64,000 nucleotides of DNA. Source: Liolophura sinensis. Taxonomy: Eukaryota; Mollusca; Polyplacophora; Chitonida; Chitonidae. Position numbers and translations under genes: made by a program. The stretch lies in assembly GCF_032854445.1 (NCBI RefSeq), contig NC_088300.1, forward strand, positions 28,811,608 through 28,875,607. Direction: 5' to 3'. The notes below the pieces were generated by a model, which saw only the letters and a program-made list of their open reading frames with translations, had not been told where the DNA came from and did no database searches. This document shows, one piece after another, positions 52,944-64,000 of the stretch (position 1 is the first letter of the stretch; every line of letters starts with the position of its first letter).

Positions 52944-53206
52944 AACCTCCGTGGCTCGGTCGGTTAGCACGCTAGCGCAGCGTAATGGCCCAGGAGCATC
53001 TCACCAATGTGGTTGTTGTGATTTCAAGTCCAGCTCATGCTGGCTTCCTCTCCGGTTGTATGTGGGAAGGTCTTCCAGCAACCTGCGGATGGTCGAGGGT
53101 TTCCCCCGGGCTCTGCCCGGTTTCCTCCCACTATAATGCTGGCCGCTGTCGTATAAGTGAAATATTCTTGAGTATGGTGTAAAACATCAATCAAATGAAT
53201 AAATAA
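52944..53206 (+). mobile_element. SINE group A, full length, host of the nested insertion
   Basis: CCTCCGTGGCTCGGTCGGTT is the tRNA-like head. The body includes GGTTTCCTCCCACTATAATG, and the end is TTCTTGAGTATGGTGTAAAA with an AATGAATAAATAAG tail. Confidence 0.85.
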
Positions 53207-53999
53207 GGAGACAAAAGGTCTAAAAGTAAGCTTGCACAACCTCATAATTAATTAAGACTTGTAAAAATGAATTCAACATCAAGATGCTGTATGTTAGGTT
53301 ACATGCAGTTTTTATTAGTAATGGCAAGACAGTTATAGCATAATTTCAAGAAAACACTTTTTCCCATAGTTGAAGTTCACCATAACATGTGGGACTGTTA
53401 TACAAATATGTATAAATCGGGTAACACAAAAACAAAACTTCTTGCCAACCTAAATAAATGAACGACTACCTCACACCTATAAACCAAATGCGCACAACTA
53501 GATATTCATGATACGCATGGTTTATCATATTTTTAATACTCTACTATGTTAAACTGTGAGTGACAACAATAACTCATTAACTGTGCATCATGTATATGCC
53601 TCTACTGCTTGCATGCACTTGCCTATCTTTCTGTGGTTCCATCGTTATGGTGCCTGTTTAATGGTTGCCAAAGAGGTACTTGAATAGTTACTAAACATCG
53701 TTACATCCAATTTTTCTTATTTAATTTTTATGTGGTTACCAGTACTTTTTTCGGTTTTATTGTCAAAAGTACGTGTATGCTCAAGAAATTTTAACCCACC
53801 CGGAAGCGGACGCGTATCTTTCATGTGTACGAGTCTTCGAACTTTGTACCTGTCATGTGATTTTCTTTATTGTTTGACAGTTAAAGTTGAGAACAATCGA
53901 AAATAAAACAATATAGGTGCCAGATATTTGTCTCTCTTTGTGATAGATCGAGTCGATAATCGGTGCTGACATCAGAGCGACACATCTGAGGTAGCTGTC

Positions 54000-56900
54000 A
54001 TGGCAAACTACACAGAGGTAATACTGTTCGCACATCGCTAACTGGCATTTGCTGTTGTTGTAATGTATACTGTACTATCAATGATCATGTATACATGTGC
54101 CAACAGCAAATAGTTTTCTGCAGAATTATAATAGTCCTAAATTGAAACGAATACTAATGAATCTGGCAGAGAATAAAGGTTTAACATTTTAAAGATCATT
54201 AAAATATATCCACTTAATATTTCAGCAGAAGACTTAATTGTAGGCCTTCATCCATCCACCATAATGCTGGCCGCCGTCGTATAAGTGAAGTATTCTTGAG
54301 TACGGCGTTAAACAACAGTCAAATAAATAAATAAATAATTGTATCCCTATAAGCTAGTTCCCATTTGTAAATGATATTGCTACGATATTTAATTAATAGT
54401 TTTGCATTTTCTTTAAGTCAGTGGATTTTTGAGAAGATTACTTCTTCTCGGATGGCGAGCTTTAGGTAAACCTGAATTGCAAATATATGACAACTTGATC
54501 AATCTATTTTGAGATTGTCAAGTCAGAAGACATGCACATTATTATGTCAAGCACAACTACCCTTGCATAGGTTAATTTAATAAGCAGTTTCAGTCCTGGC
54601 CATGGGCAGGACATTTCTAGATTACTCCAAGTCTTATTGTTCAGAGGACCTTGGTGACAATAAGCAGTCCACCAATGCAGTGTGCGTATCTTTACATCAG
54701 TTGGAATTGGGGGACATCCGTGGCCAAGGGGTTAGCACACCAGCACGGCGCAATGTCTCAGACACCTCCTACTAACGAGGTCGCCGTGAGTTCAATTTCA
54801 GTTCATGGTGGCTTCCTCTCTGGCTATACTTCGATGGTTGTGGGTTTCTCCAGGTCTCTGTCCAGTTTCCTCACAGCAGATTGCTAGCTGCTGCCGTATA
54901 AGCGTAATATTCTTGAGTATGGCATAAACCACCAATCAAATAAATGAAACAAATAAATAAATCACAATTCAGATAGAAAGTTTGTTCATAACTGGCATAA
55001 GCTGGTGATTTACCTTGGGCATTTTCGATTTCCTTTTGAAATGATGTTCAAAAATTGTTAGATAATTAAACATGTAAATAAATACACTAATTATAATCGC
55101 ATGCTATGGAGATGTTATCATCAGAATGGCATGCAAATGAAAGATATTTAGCTCTATCAACACTCAAATAGTTACTGATAAATTTTTCAAGCCTGGTATT
55201 TAGTGAGAGTATTGAGTGAAGCAGTGCCTTTTCAGAAACTCAGAAAATTTAGATGCATTGGAGCTTTAACTCCCATGCCTTTACCCACCAAAATTTAGTT
55301 CAGACTAAGCTATTGAAGTCATTTTTACCAGGTTTGCCCTAAATTTTGTATTTGGTTAGAGTTATAAACCATACTATCTGAAATTAAATGTAAGTAAATG
55401 CTGGTGTGATAGTACTTGGTATCCATTGATAATTCAACCCAAGAGTAAAAATGCCACTTTTTGTGCTGAAGTTAGTTGTTTGAATGGCCTTCATAAATCC
55501 CAGTGTGTTGTTTAAGGTGCGTGTTGCTATTTCTGGTGTGGTATTAGTTTGGTTACTCCAAGCATGGACATTCGTGGTTGAGGTGGCTAGCATGCCAGTA
55601 TGGTGAAATGACCCAGGAGCCTCTCACCAAGTCCAGCTCATGCTGGCTTCCTCTCCTATATGTGAGACAGCCAGTCAGCAACCTGCAAATGGCTGTGGGT
55701 TACCCCCAGGCTCTGCCCAGTTTGCTTCCACCATAATGCTAGCCACCAGTGTATAAGTGAAATATTAATTCTTGAGTACGGTGTAAAACACCAATCAAAT
55801 AAATAAATTTTCTAGGTTTTACTTGTTTCAGATTGTGTATGTACATGCACCCAAATTCTTCAATCTTCTCAGCCATCTTTGCAACCAGTATTTTGAAACA
55901 TTCTGAGAGAACTATGGAGTGTAGGGAAATAATTTGCACAGCGGTATGAAGCTTGCATCTTTAGTGACATAAACAAATCATTTTTGTCATTTTCATAATA
56001 AACGTATTCATAAATTCCATCCTAAAAAGTGCTTTTCTGGCTGAAAAGTTTGAAGATTTACGATAGATGTTTAATGTGTATGATGCTGAACTTTGCTATT
56101 TTCGTCAGTTTAACCCTGTGTATTTGATGACTTTTTTGCCTGTATCAGGCTGATTATAGCATGATAGCACTATTATTATTATTATTATTATACACTCTGC
56201 TCATCAGTCAATATATAGACAATAAATTTTGTTTTGAACAGCTTGTGTCTGGAGTGCGAAAAACGTTTCTCTCGGGGAAAACAAAGACTTTGGCATGGCG
56301 TCGAAAGCAGCTTGATGGTATTCTAAAGATTTTAACGGAAAAGAAAGATGACATAGTGGAGGCCCTTAAGAAAGACTTACACAAGGTTTCACTCCAAAAC
56401 TTTTTTCCTTGTTGTTACACTTTTATTTCATGATATGATGTACACCACATAGTTATAAAGAATTTCATGTTTACTTTAAAATAATAATAAAATGCACAAA
56501 TCTTGTCCATAGTTTGGTATTTAATTGGACAGTATATCTGCTATCCAAAATAAATTTTTGTTTGCTTGCGCTTGCAATTTTTATTTATACTCCATTCATT
56601 AAAATTAGAAGAAAACTTACCTCAGTACAGATAGATTCTTAAATGGAAAGAGATGAAATATTGATTTACATTTATTTTATTCTGAAGCCTAGACATTGTA
56701 AAAGTTGTTTTCTATTTTTTGTAAGTCTAACAGTAATTATAAAACTGTTTTGCCTTGGTTTTGCAGCCAAAGATGGAGACTTTGGTTTTTGAAGTGTCCT
56801 TAGCAACAAACGAGGTCATTAATACCATGAATAATTTAGAGGAATGGATGAAACCAGAGAAGGTAATTAACTTAGTTATGATACTATGAACTGATCTGTA

Positions 56901-58438
56901 CATTTGATCAAACATTAACATGGCACATTCTATATTTACATTTGTTGAACTACTTTTTTTACATTAATTCTCTTGTTTGTTTTTTTTTTACAGCTGAAGT
57001 TCAGACTTCATTTTTCAGTTATTTCATGATTATGATATGAAATTAAGAGAACCAGACTTCTTCAAAGATTGTGTCAAACTTTATGTTTCAGCCTTGTATT
57101 GATAATAATGCTTTGTTAAGGGGGTCTGATTCATAGTGCATCAACAATTTTCCTTAAGTCAAACCAAAGGACTTTTAAAATCAATAATTTTGGTACATGT
57201 TCTTCCCTGGCGAGTTGCTCAGCTTAAAGTTATACGTAGTCGACGCTGATCAGATGGGGGTGGAGAATTCAGCTTAGGCTAGGCATGGCGTAGACTTGCT
57301 TAGATATCTCTCATACCAGCCAGTCAGAATTGATTCTGTATCCCTTCAAGGTAATAGGCCTGGTAATATACTGTGACAGGTTTGGGTTTCATGTCTGTTG
57401 TCTTTGGCATGGCATTCTGGTGAGGCAGCACCATGGGTACCATCCTGTTACAATGAGACCCCATCATGGTATCAACAAAATACCTTTTAAATCAGCGTTT
57501 AACTGAAACCCAAGATAAACAAATAGACAAATAACTCTCCCACCAGACTAGTGTGTAAACACACAAACATACTGGCACTGGTGTGTCTGTTTTTAACCTT
57601 GGTTCCAACATATCCAACATTTTCAAATCCTAACTTTTTATTTATCAGGTGAAGAAGGGACTGTTAAATATGATGGACACATGCTACATAAGGAGGGAGC
57701 CGCTTGGTACTGTCCTCATCTTGGGGGCCTGGAACTACCCTCTGCAGTTAACCCTCCTACCTCTGTTAGGGGCCTTGGCAGCAGGTAAGGTATCGGTCAC
57801 TGAGATTCAATCATCACATTTCTTGATAGGAAAACACCTTCAGTCTGCTGTAATTGCCATAAAAAATCATCTGAAAATTGCATTTTTAGAGGTGAATAAA
57901 GTCATATAATATTACATTTGGAGCAGAAACATACATTTTTCTCATCATTTGTGTCTCTGAGATATATTTAGAAATGTATTGCATTTCTTTGTCTCACCCA
58001 GGGAATTGTGCAATTTTGAAACCCTCTGAAGTGGCGGAAAACACAGCTTTGCTCCTGGAAAAACTAATCCCACAATATCTGGATACGGTAGGATCCACTT
58101 CAGCTACATGTATAAATGTGCATCTCTTTACTGTATTTGTCTGTCTTTGTCTCAGAACTGGTACAGCTATTTTGCCCAAACTTACATTAGAAAGGAAATA
58201 ATCAAACATTTACTGCACAGACACTTACTAATGTCCATTCCTTACCCAATGGTATTCGTTATTCAATTGCACCAGTTTCAGAAGTTTTAAATTTCATAGG
58301 ACTTCAATTCAAACCTTAAGTAAATCTGAGCTTGTGAAACTTTCTAAATGTTTTCTTGTGTTCCTTGAGTTCATGGCATGGTTCCTTAAGATATATTTAC
58401 CTCTAAAATCATGCTGCTCTATAAAAGATTTATTATAA

Positions 58439-58489
<51 letters not shown>

Positions 58490-61400
58490 CCATTACAGTG
58501 CATGTGCTGCTCCTTATGCCCTCTTTACCTCACTGCCACCACCAGACAAGCTTGACATTTGGAGCCTGTACAACACATGTATGCTTGTTTAGGCTTAGCC
58601 TCACCACTGGTGTCCTTGTGGAGAACAATTTTATCAGCATTCAGCAATAAAAATGTTTTAGTTGTTTGTTTAGAATCATGTTGTGCATATTTTAGACAGA
58701 GAATGCAGGTATATAATGTATTGTAAGATACAAAGCTGCCTGCTTCATCACCTTGACTCCAGTGTTGTTTCAGATTTCTGTTCAAAATTTTGTAGTGGTG
58801 GCAGCGATGTAAAGTGTATGTAGAGACAGGCTCATGCACTGTAAGGAGTACGATATAAGTACTTGTGAGGAAGATTATTATGAGGGAGATAACTCTGAAT
58901 TGGTATAGGTAAAAATCCATTCTCTCATCGTCATTATAACATATCAGTGACTTTGTGGCTATTTCTGCCTTTGTCAAACTGCTCATCAGTCCCTTGAATA
59001 CTTGCCTAAAATATGAATGAAAAAGATGAACAGTTTGCGTATGTGTTTTGTGTAGGAATGTGTAAAGGTGGTGAATGGTGGGGTGCCCGAGACAACTGCC
59101 CTGCTCAAGGAGAGATTTGATCATATCTTCTACACGGGAAACAGCATGGTGGCCAAAATAGTAATGAAAGCTGCAGCAGAGAACCTGACCCCAGTCACTT
59201 TAGAGCTGGGAGGAAAGAGGTAGCCAGACGTTGTACAGCTGATGTAAATTGGTATCAGGCATTGCTCAACTTTGTTTTGTTACAACAGATTTATTTGCTC
59301 TTTATTGGCTAGTGCTGGCCCCAATAGCACAGTTGATAGAGCGTCCACTTTGGGAGGCTGTAAATTAAAGGTTAATCCTTTATCAGGTCACACCTGTGAC
59401 CTTAAAAGAGGAAATTGTAACTACCTCGCTTGGCGTTCAGCATCGAGGGGATAGTGCAAAGACTGGTTGACCCTTGTCAGTATAATGGCTCAGGCGGAGC
59501 GGCATACTTGCCTTCGGTAAGTCATCTCAGTGAAGCAGCACTAAATAAAAGAGCGGTGGAAATCCGTCCTGCAACAAGGAGGCATATTTCATGCACTCTA
59601 AGGACTCCTTCGTCGTCATATGGCTGAAAAGTTGCTAAGTACGACACTAAACTCAAGCAATCAGTCGCTCATTTTATTGGCTAAATTGATGTGTGATGCG
59701 TCAGTGTTATACTTTGGATGCACGTGGTAGCGTTCAGATCTCATTCATGGTAGCATTCAGATCTCATTCATGATAGCGTTCAGATCTCATTCATGGTAGC
59801 GTTCAGATCTCATTCATGGTAACGTTCAGATCTCATTCATGGAAGCGTTCAGATCTCATTCATGATAGCATTCAGATCTCATTCATGATAGCGTTCAGAT
59901 CTCATTCATGGTAGTGTTCAGATCTCATTCATGGTAGTGTTCAGATCTCATTCATTTGACTGTGGCTTTATGTCAGGAGTGTAGTTATTTAGTCAGGCAC
60001 CAGGTGAATTAAAGAGGGCAGGGAGGGCCGGGGAGTCCAATAGGCCCTATTGGGCTTATTCTTATCACTGCACTGGTGTTGATCCCACACGAGAATGAGG
60101 TTAGAACGGCAAAATGTAACACAAGATTACTCTTTGCGAACAAGGGTTTCACTCCCCATTTCTTCAATGTTAGAATGGGGTTCAACAGGAACAATATTGA
60201 AATAAAGCACCCTCAGTGCTCCTTCTGCACTTACACCTTCGCTTCAGCTGGCATGAGGACCCTGCACTCAATTTACACAGCCATTGTGCTCTCCACCCAA
60301 AAAATCTGATCTAAGTGCAGTAATTATAAGCATGGTACAAAAGCCGCCCTTTTCTCCAATCCAAATTAAATAAACAAATACAATAAATGCAATAATTGTT
60401 TTGGTTAAGATTCTCCTTTACAAAACAATATGTGTTTTTCTTCTCATATGTCATGTCAGTACTTAACTTTTACCTTCATGTAACTAATACATAGAGAGAT
60501 TCACCCATTGGCTGTAGTTTATGTTAGCATCTTTAGAATAAGTAAAGGGTAAGATATGGTTAAGATGTACATGTTGATAAAATTTCTTCAACTGTGACTC
60601 ATAGGACCATTTTTTAAGCCTTAAACCTCAAATGAATACAACCGACCCGGATAGCAGAGTTGGTAGAGCGTCTGCTTCGGGACCGGTAGATCCAGGATCA
60701 ATCCTTGATCGAGTCACACCTAAGACTTTAAAAGAGGAAGTTGTAACTTCCTCGCTTGGCGTTCAGCATGAAGGGGATAGTGCAACGACTGGTTGACCCG
60801 TATCAGTATAATGGCTCGGGCGGGGCGGCTTACTTGCCTTCGGTAAGTGGTCTCAGTGAAGCAGCACTAAATAAAAGAGCGGTGGAAATCCGTCCTGCAA
60901 CAAGGAGGCACATTATACGTACATGCACCCTAATGATTCCTTCGTTGTCATATGACTGAAAAATTGTTGAGTACGACGTTAAACCCCAAGCACTCACTCA
61001 CTCAAATGAATACATTAGTGATTTAGTAAGCATATAGGATGTCAGTAATAATCGTTGATTCGTAATCAGCGAATGGGTCGTAGTTCGTCCCAGTTGGAAA
61101 ATACTTAAATGATGCTAATGATTTTATTTCTTTGCCTGCCACCAGCCCTGTGTATATTGATCGTGGATGTGACCTATCAGTGGTCGGCAGGCGCCTCATG
61201 TGGGGTAAGGTCTGTAATGCTGGACAGACCTGTGTGGCCCCAGACTATGTCCTCTGTCCACAAGATGTACAGGTATGTGTAGTAACACCTTTGTGAACAC
61301 ATCTGTATGAGCTATCAGTAAGTTCATTTTCACAGAAAGTAAAAGTAAATATATCTTGAAATGGCCAGTATGATCCATATTTCACCTGTTTTCTATCATA

Positions 61401-63417
61401 TTAGCAAAATGGTCAAAATGAAAACGCAAATGTTAAAAGGACCTAATGGCCACATTTGCTTTTGTATACAGTCATTCTTCTTAACTATTGACTTATTGCA
61501 TTTCTCACATTCATATCACCATTCACTGTTGGCTAAGTGCATGCAGCATGTCTAAATTCTTCACATAAATTTCTGTCTGTTTATTTGTTTTCAGGAGCCC
61601 CTTATAGAGAAGCTGAAGTCTGCCTTGGATGAGTTTTACAAAGGAGATCCAGCAGAATCCGACGACTATGGTCGCATTATTAATAAACGACACTTCGAGT
61701 AGGTTGTGAAGTTGAACATTCACTGTCCATTGTTCCAGACTCACATTCACTGATTGCATTCTACCTTTCCCTCATACCATTACTATGGCCATCATATTGT
61801 TTACATAATGTTGCCATGAAATGCTTTAGACAAAAGTTTGGTCTTTGGATAGAAGTTTTCATTCTCATCCCGGTATTGTAGTTACAAGATAAAGGAGGAG
61901 AGCCTGGTCAGGCTATACAGATTGTTTAGGAAAAAGCTGTAAAACTGTTAGGAAAAAGCTGTAAAACTGTTTAGGAAAAAGCAGTAAAATTTTTTATTTA
62001 TATGATCATCCCACTGCGCTATAATGTTGGCATTAAAACTGGTTTAACCAGAGGAACTGATGTATAAACTACTGCTTGTATTCTCCTATCCATTTTTCTG
62101 CTCAAGTTATTTACTAGTTCTGTAAAAGAGGTCACACATTCTTTTTGCTGACAGGCGTGTGAAGAATCTGCTGGGTTCGGGGACTGTGGCGTTTGGAGGA
62201 GACCTGAAACCAGAGGAATTGTACATCTCGCCCACAGTCATTAAAGATGTCAAGTTAGATGATCCTGTCATGACCAATGAGGTTAGCATTAACGGCATGT
62301 ATATGTGAAGATTTCTTCTTCTTTTTCTGGTGGAGGTTTTTTGCTTGTAAGGCTTAACGAGACACACAGTACCATGATTCTTCTAATTTTTTGAACAGGT
62401 GAAAGTAGAATATTACATTTCTTTACCAGCCTTGTGTCGGCGAGACATACATTTGTGTTTGATTGTTTTAGACAGCCATCACTTTGTATTCTGTTGGTCA
62501 CCTTTAAGAACTCACACGTTAAAGTGTCTGCTGTGATTGGCTGCCAAGTAAGACAAGTTGTTGGCCTTCACTTAATGGCTAGTTTTGCATTCTTTCTGAA
62601 CGGGAAACTTTCAAACAAGCTGGCACTTATATAGCAAAGTTCTTTTTTAAGTAGTTCAGGCAAGTGAATTTGAAATTTAGTGCATATCTTGAACCTGTTA
62701 AGTCATGTTATGAGTTTCACATTTTTGTTTAGTTTTAACAAAATTATGACCATCACAGAAGAAAATGTAGGAACAATATTTGCTCAATTCAGGAAGGAAC
62801 ATGTTCCTACTTTACTAGAAAACATTTTTAAGTTCACAAAACACCTATTTGGTACCTGTAGAGTATTTCTTGTATAATTTGTAGATATTTGGGCCATTGT
62901 TGCCGATTGTCACAGTGAAGAATGAAGATGAAGCAATTGACATCATCAATTCACGGTAATTGTATCACATACATATTGTAATTCTCAGAACCTGTTTAAA
63001 GTTTCATGTATGTTTTGTGGACAAATAACCAATTCAAACTCAGATTTATCTGATCGTTCTAACCAAATGCACAAGTATAACCACTTTTACCTACAACCTT
63101 GTTATTACCCTTCATTATGAACTTATCATTGGTAAATTATCACATTTCAAGGAGTTTCCTGTTTAGATCTTGGCCAAAACCTTCTTCAAGGTCTACAAGG
63201 TACATGTATCAAAATGATTCATCTGTTTAGATGTTCACTTCATTTTGTATGGAGAAATGCAGCTGAATATTATGTGTTGTTTGTCATTTTTGTTGTTGTA
63301 GTGAAAAACCATTGGCTTTGTATGTCTTTTCCACAAACAAGAATGTGGTGGACAAAATTGTGGAGCAGACCAGCAGTGGTGGATTTTGTGTGAATGATGT
63401 CATGGTACATGGAGGAT
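54000..63417 (+). CDS. ALDH3: Class 3 aldehyde dehydrogenase, 3' incomplete, eleven exons in window
   Basis: NAD(P)-dependent oxidation of fatty and aromatic aldehydes to acids. Exons: 54000-54017, 56242-56385, 56767-56862, 57649-57784, 58002-58087, 59056-59219, 61146-61272, 61595-61698, 62155-62281, 62885-62955, 63302-63417. Every junction is in phase, giving 396 codons. The start is MANYTE in a six-codon exon (GTCATGG context). ALDH3 landmarks are GAWNYP (112-117, Asn115 oxyanion), LKPSE, the [20 protein letters not shown] block, LELGGKSP (general base Glu210), [11 protein letters not shown] (nucleophile Cys244), [10 protein letters not shown] and [10 protein letters not shown]. Catalytic residues fall at the numbers usual for ALDH3A1. 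The last exon breaks off at VNDVMVHGG. The GG-rich C-terminal block and any membrane-anchor tail of ALDH3A2/3B lie to the right. Which ALDH3 subtype this is cannot be decided without that tail. Confidence 0.95.
54250..54342 (+). mobile_element. SINE group A tail fragment in ALDH3 intron 1
   Basis: CCATCCACCATAATGCTGGC, CGCCGTCGTATAAGTGAAGT and TTGAGTACGGCGTTAAACA, plus an AAATAAATAAATAAATAA tail. Confidence 0.75.
54706..54962 (+). mobile_element. SINE group A, nearly full length, in ALDH3 intron 1
   Basis: GGGGACATCCGTGGCCAAGG (head) and GAGTTCAATTTCAG (box B, changed), ending TTCTTGAGTATGGCATAAAC and an AAATAAATGAAACAAATAAA tail. Confidence 0.75.
55576..55810 (+). mobile_element. SINE group A with internal deletion, in ALDH3 intron 1
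   Basis: GTGGTTGAGGTGGCTAGCAT and CCCAGGAGCCTCTCACCAAG, then TTGAGTACGGTGTAAAACAC and an AAATAAATAAAT tail. The region around box B is shortened. Confidence 0.7.
57232..57350. mobile_element. MITE-like element, third copy, in ALDH3 intron 3
   Basis: CGACGCTGATCAGATGGGGG, CAGCTTAGGCTAGGCATGGC and CAGAATTGATTCTGTATCCC correspond to the pair at 13479-13828. The left end is eroded. Confidence 0.55.
57355..57470 (+). mobile_element. SINE group C fragment in ALDH3 intron 3
   Basis: TCATGTCTGTTGTCTTTGGC and GTGAGGCAGCACCATGGGTA match the TGTCTGGTGTCTTCGGCATT / CGGCAGCAC core of group C. Confidence 0.4.
58442..58490. repeat. (TA)n microsatellite in ALDH3 intron 5
   Basis: About 20 uninterrupted TA units followed by CATATAC. 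Confidence 0.95.
59056..59219 (+). CDS. ALDH3: ALDH3 exon 6 (general base Glu)
   Basis: Encodes [20 protein letters not shown] to [12 protein letters not shown] plus two bases of Ser215. Glu210 in LELGGK is the general base of the family. The donor GTAGCC is weak but is the only one that joins to 61146 in phase. Confidence 0.92.
59312..59672 (+). mobile_element. SINE group B, full length, with target-site duplication
   Basis: Head GCCCCAATAGCACAGTTGAT with AGAGCGTCC; central domain CCTTCGGTAAGTCATC and GGTGGAAATCCGTCCTGC; tail AAGTACGACACTAAAC. TTTATTGGCTA flanks it at 59301-59311 and 59673-59683. It lies in ALDH3 intron 6. Confidence 0.85.
59727..59957 (+). repeat. 23-bp tandem repeat, ten copies, in ALDH3 intron 6
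   Basis: The unit is GTAGCGTTCAGATCTCATTC plus ATG. CAGATCTCATTCAT is invariant in all ten copies, and variation is confined to the GTAGCG part. It starts about 55 bases after the SINE. Confidence 0.93.
60641..61000 (+). mobile_element. SINE group B, full length, perfect target-site duplication
   Basis: The tRNA-like head ACCCGGATAGCAGAGTTGGT and AGAGCGTCTGC (box A) is followed by GATCAATCC (box B-like). The central domain and the CACTCACT tail are complete. CTCAAATGAATACA at 60627-60640 and 61001-61014 is a 14-bp target-site duplication. Confidence 0.88.
61146..61272 (+). CDS. ALDH3: ALDH3 exon 7 (catalytic cysteine)
   Basis: Encodes [21 protein letters not shown] and [19 protein letters not shown]. 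Cys244 in GQTC is the nucleophile. The acceptor is CCACCAG and the donor GTATGT. Confidence 0.94.
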
Positions 63418-64000
63418 GTAAGTACATTATACAAACATGAGATATCTGGAAAGTTGTGCACATATACATTTACCTTTGGGAGCTTGTTGCATTTCCCAGG
63501 TCACACAAGATGTCTGTTTAATCTCATTCTCTGAGATTCACATTCTTCTGTAGTACATAAGCTTGGCCAGGTATTTGTGGATAATTGTGCACTTAAAGGC
63601 AAAGAAAACACTAAAACCAAGTATATATCAGATGAAAGACCATGAAAAACTGTCCAGGAGAATAGCTGGATTTATTTTTGTTTTTAATTTGTTTAACCAA
63701 GTAAAACGCATTTGAATATTTTATTCTGTGGTGGCCTTTTCTGATCAAAGTGGTGCCAGTGATTTTAAGGTTTTTCCTACTTAATACATATTAGACTGCT
63801 ACATTTCATCATTCAGAATTCATAATTCATTCGCTAAATTGACCTTGAAGCGAATTATTTCAAGCAGAAATTATAGATATGACGTAACTGATACCTTGTG
63901 GATCACAGCAGGCCATCGTAGAATCTTATCTTTTAACACAATTTTACTTGGCTGGAAAAATTCTAAAAAAAAAAACGAAACAAAATCTAAGTGTTTTCTG
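63418..64000 (+). other. ALDH3 intron 11, runs off the window
   Basis: Starts with GTAAGT after a split Gly/Tyr-type codon. No acceptor with a family-like exon is seen before the window ends. Confidence 0.6.

Larger units (their letters stand above)
51738..53999. other. Intergenic region between divergent Ras and ALDH3 start codons
   Basis: The part next to Ras (to about 52340) is richer in CpG than the introns. It has an ETS-like CGACTTCCTGTC near 51968 and an inverted CCAAT/TATA-like cluster at 52180-52230. The middle holds two SINEs (52791-53206). The part before ALDH3 has ACCTGTCATGTGATTTT near 53850. The minus-strand 91-codon frame at 52060-52335 has no family resemblance. Untranslated first exons could lie here and cannot be placed from sequence alone. 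Confidence 0.5.

Noticed and set aside
58525-59124. Minus-strand 199-codon open frame
   Set aside because: It is the longest frame in the window, but it starts antisense in ALDH3 exon 6 and runs through the intron. The protein shows no family motif, and composition is that of AT-rich intron.
60076-60306. Plus-strand 77-codon frame with a CSFCTYTF zinc-finger-like word
   Set aside because: Only one Cys pair and one His fit, the second His is missing, and the frame lies in ALDH3 intron 6 without splice support. Perhaps a relic of a mobile element, but not shown.

Overview
This is a eukaryotic, animal window: genes are split by many GT-AG introns, intron and intergenic DNA is AT-rich, and tRNA-derived SINEs recur throughout. 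The SINE types, a linker-free heparanase, a Ras with an invertebrate-style C-terminus and an IGFBP/perlustrin-type secreted protein suggest a lophotrochozoan, most likely a mollusc. That assignment is inference. No bacterial, phage, CRISPR or viral locus is visible.

Four protein genes were reconstructed by joining exons whose codon phases match exactly. (1) Plus strand, about 19-6549: the 3' part (ten exons) of a heparanase, a GH79 endo-beta-glucuronidase. A decayed partial tandem copy of its late exons lies at 7320-8600. (2) Plus strand, 10004-12573: a complete four-exon gene for a 171-residue secreted protein with an IGFBP N-terminal domain followed by a thyroglobulin type-1 domain. (3) Minus strand, 51737 down to 20001: a complete eight-exon Ras GTPase of 185 residues with a polybasic tail and the CAAX box CEVL. 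It is spread over about 32 kb, and intron 1 alone is 14.6 kb. (4) Plus strand, 54000 to beyond the right edge: eleven exons (396 codons) of a class 3 aldehyde dehydrogenase whose C-terminus lies outside the window. Ras and ALDH3 are head to head, with 2.26 kb between their start codons.

Repeats fill much of the rest. There are three SINE groups. Group A has the tail CTTGAGTACGGCGTAAAAC; group B has a long central domain and a CACT-type tail; group C has a related tail. Several copies have intact target-site duplications. There are four small inverted-repeat elements, one of them a foldback element of about 540 bp present twice. Many minisatellites occur: a 24-bp array with a 239-bp higher-order period at 28 kb, a 117-bp array at 44 kb, a 23-bp array at 59.7 kb, and a 46-bp triplication that repeats a heparanase splice donor.

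The genes do not form a pathway. Heparanase and the IGFBP-like protein are extracellular matrix/growth-factor genes, and Ras is a signalling switch. No clearly new system was found. The best leads are the two-domain IGFBP-like gene, the copied heparanase splice donor, the foldback element, the sense-strand bias of SINEs within Ras and ALDH3, and the nested SINE in the Ras/ALDH3 intergenic region.
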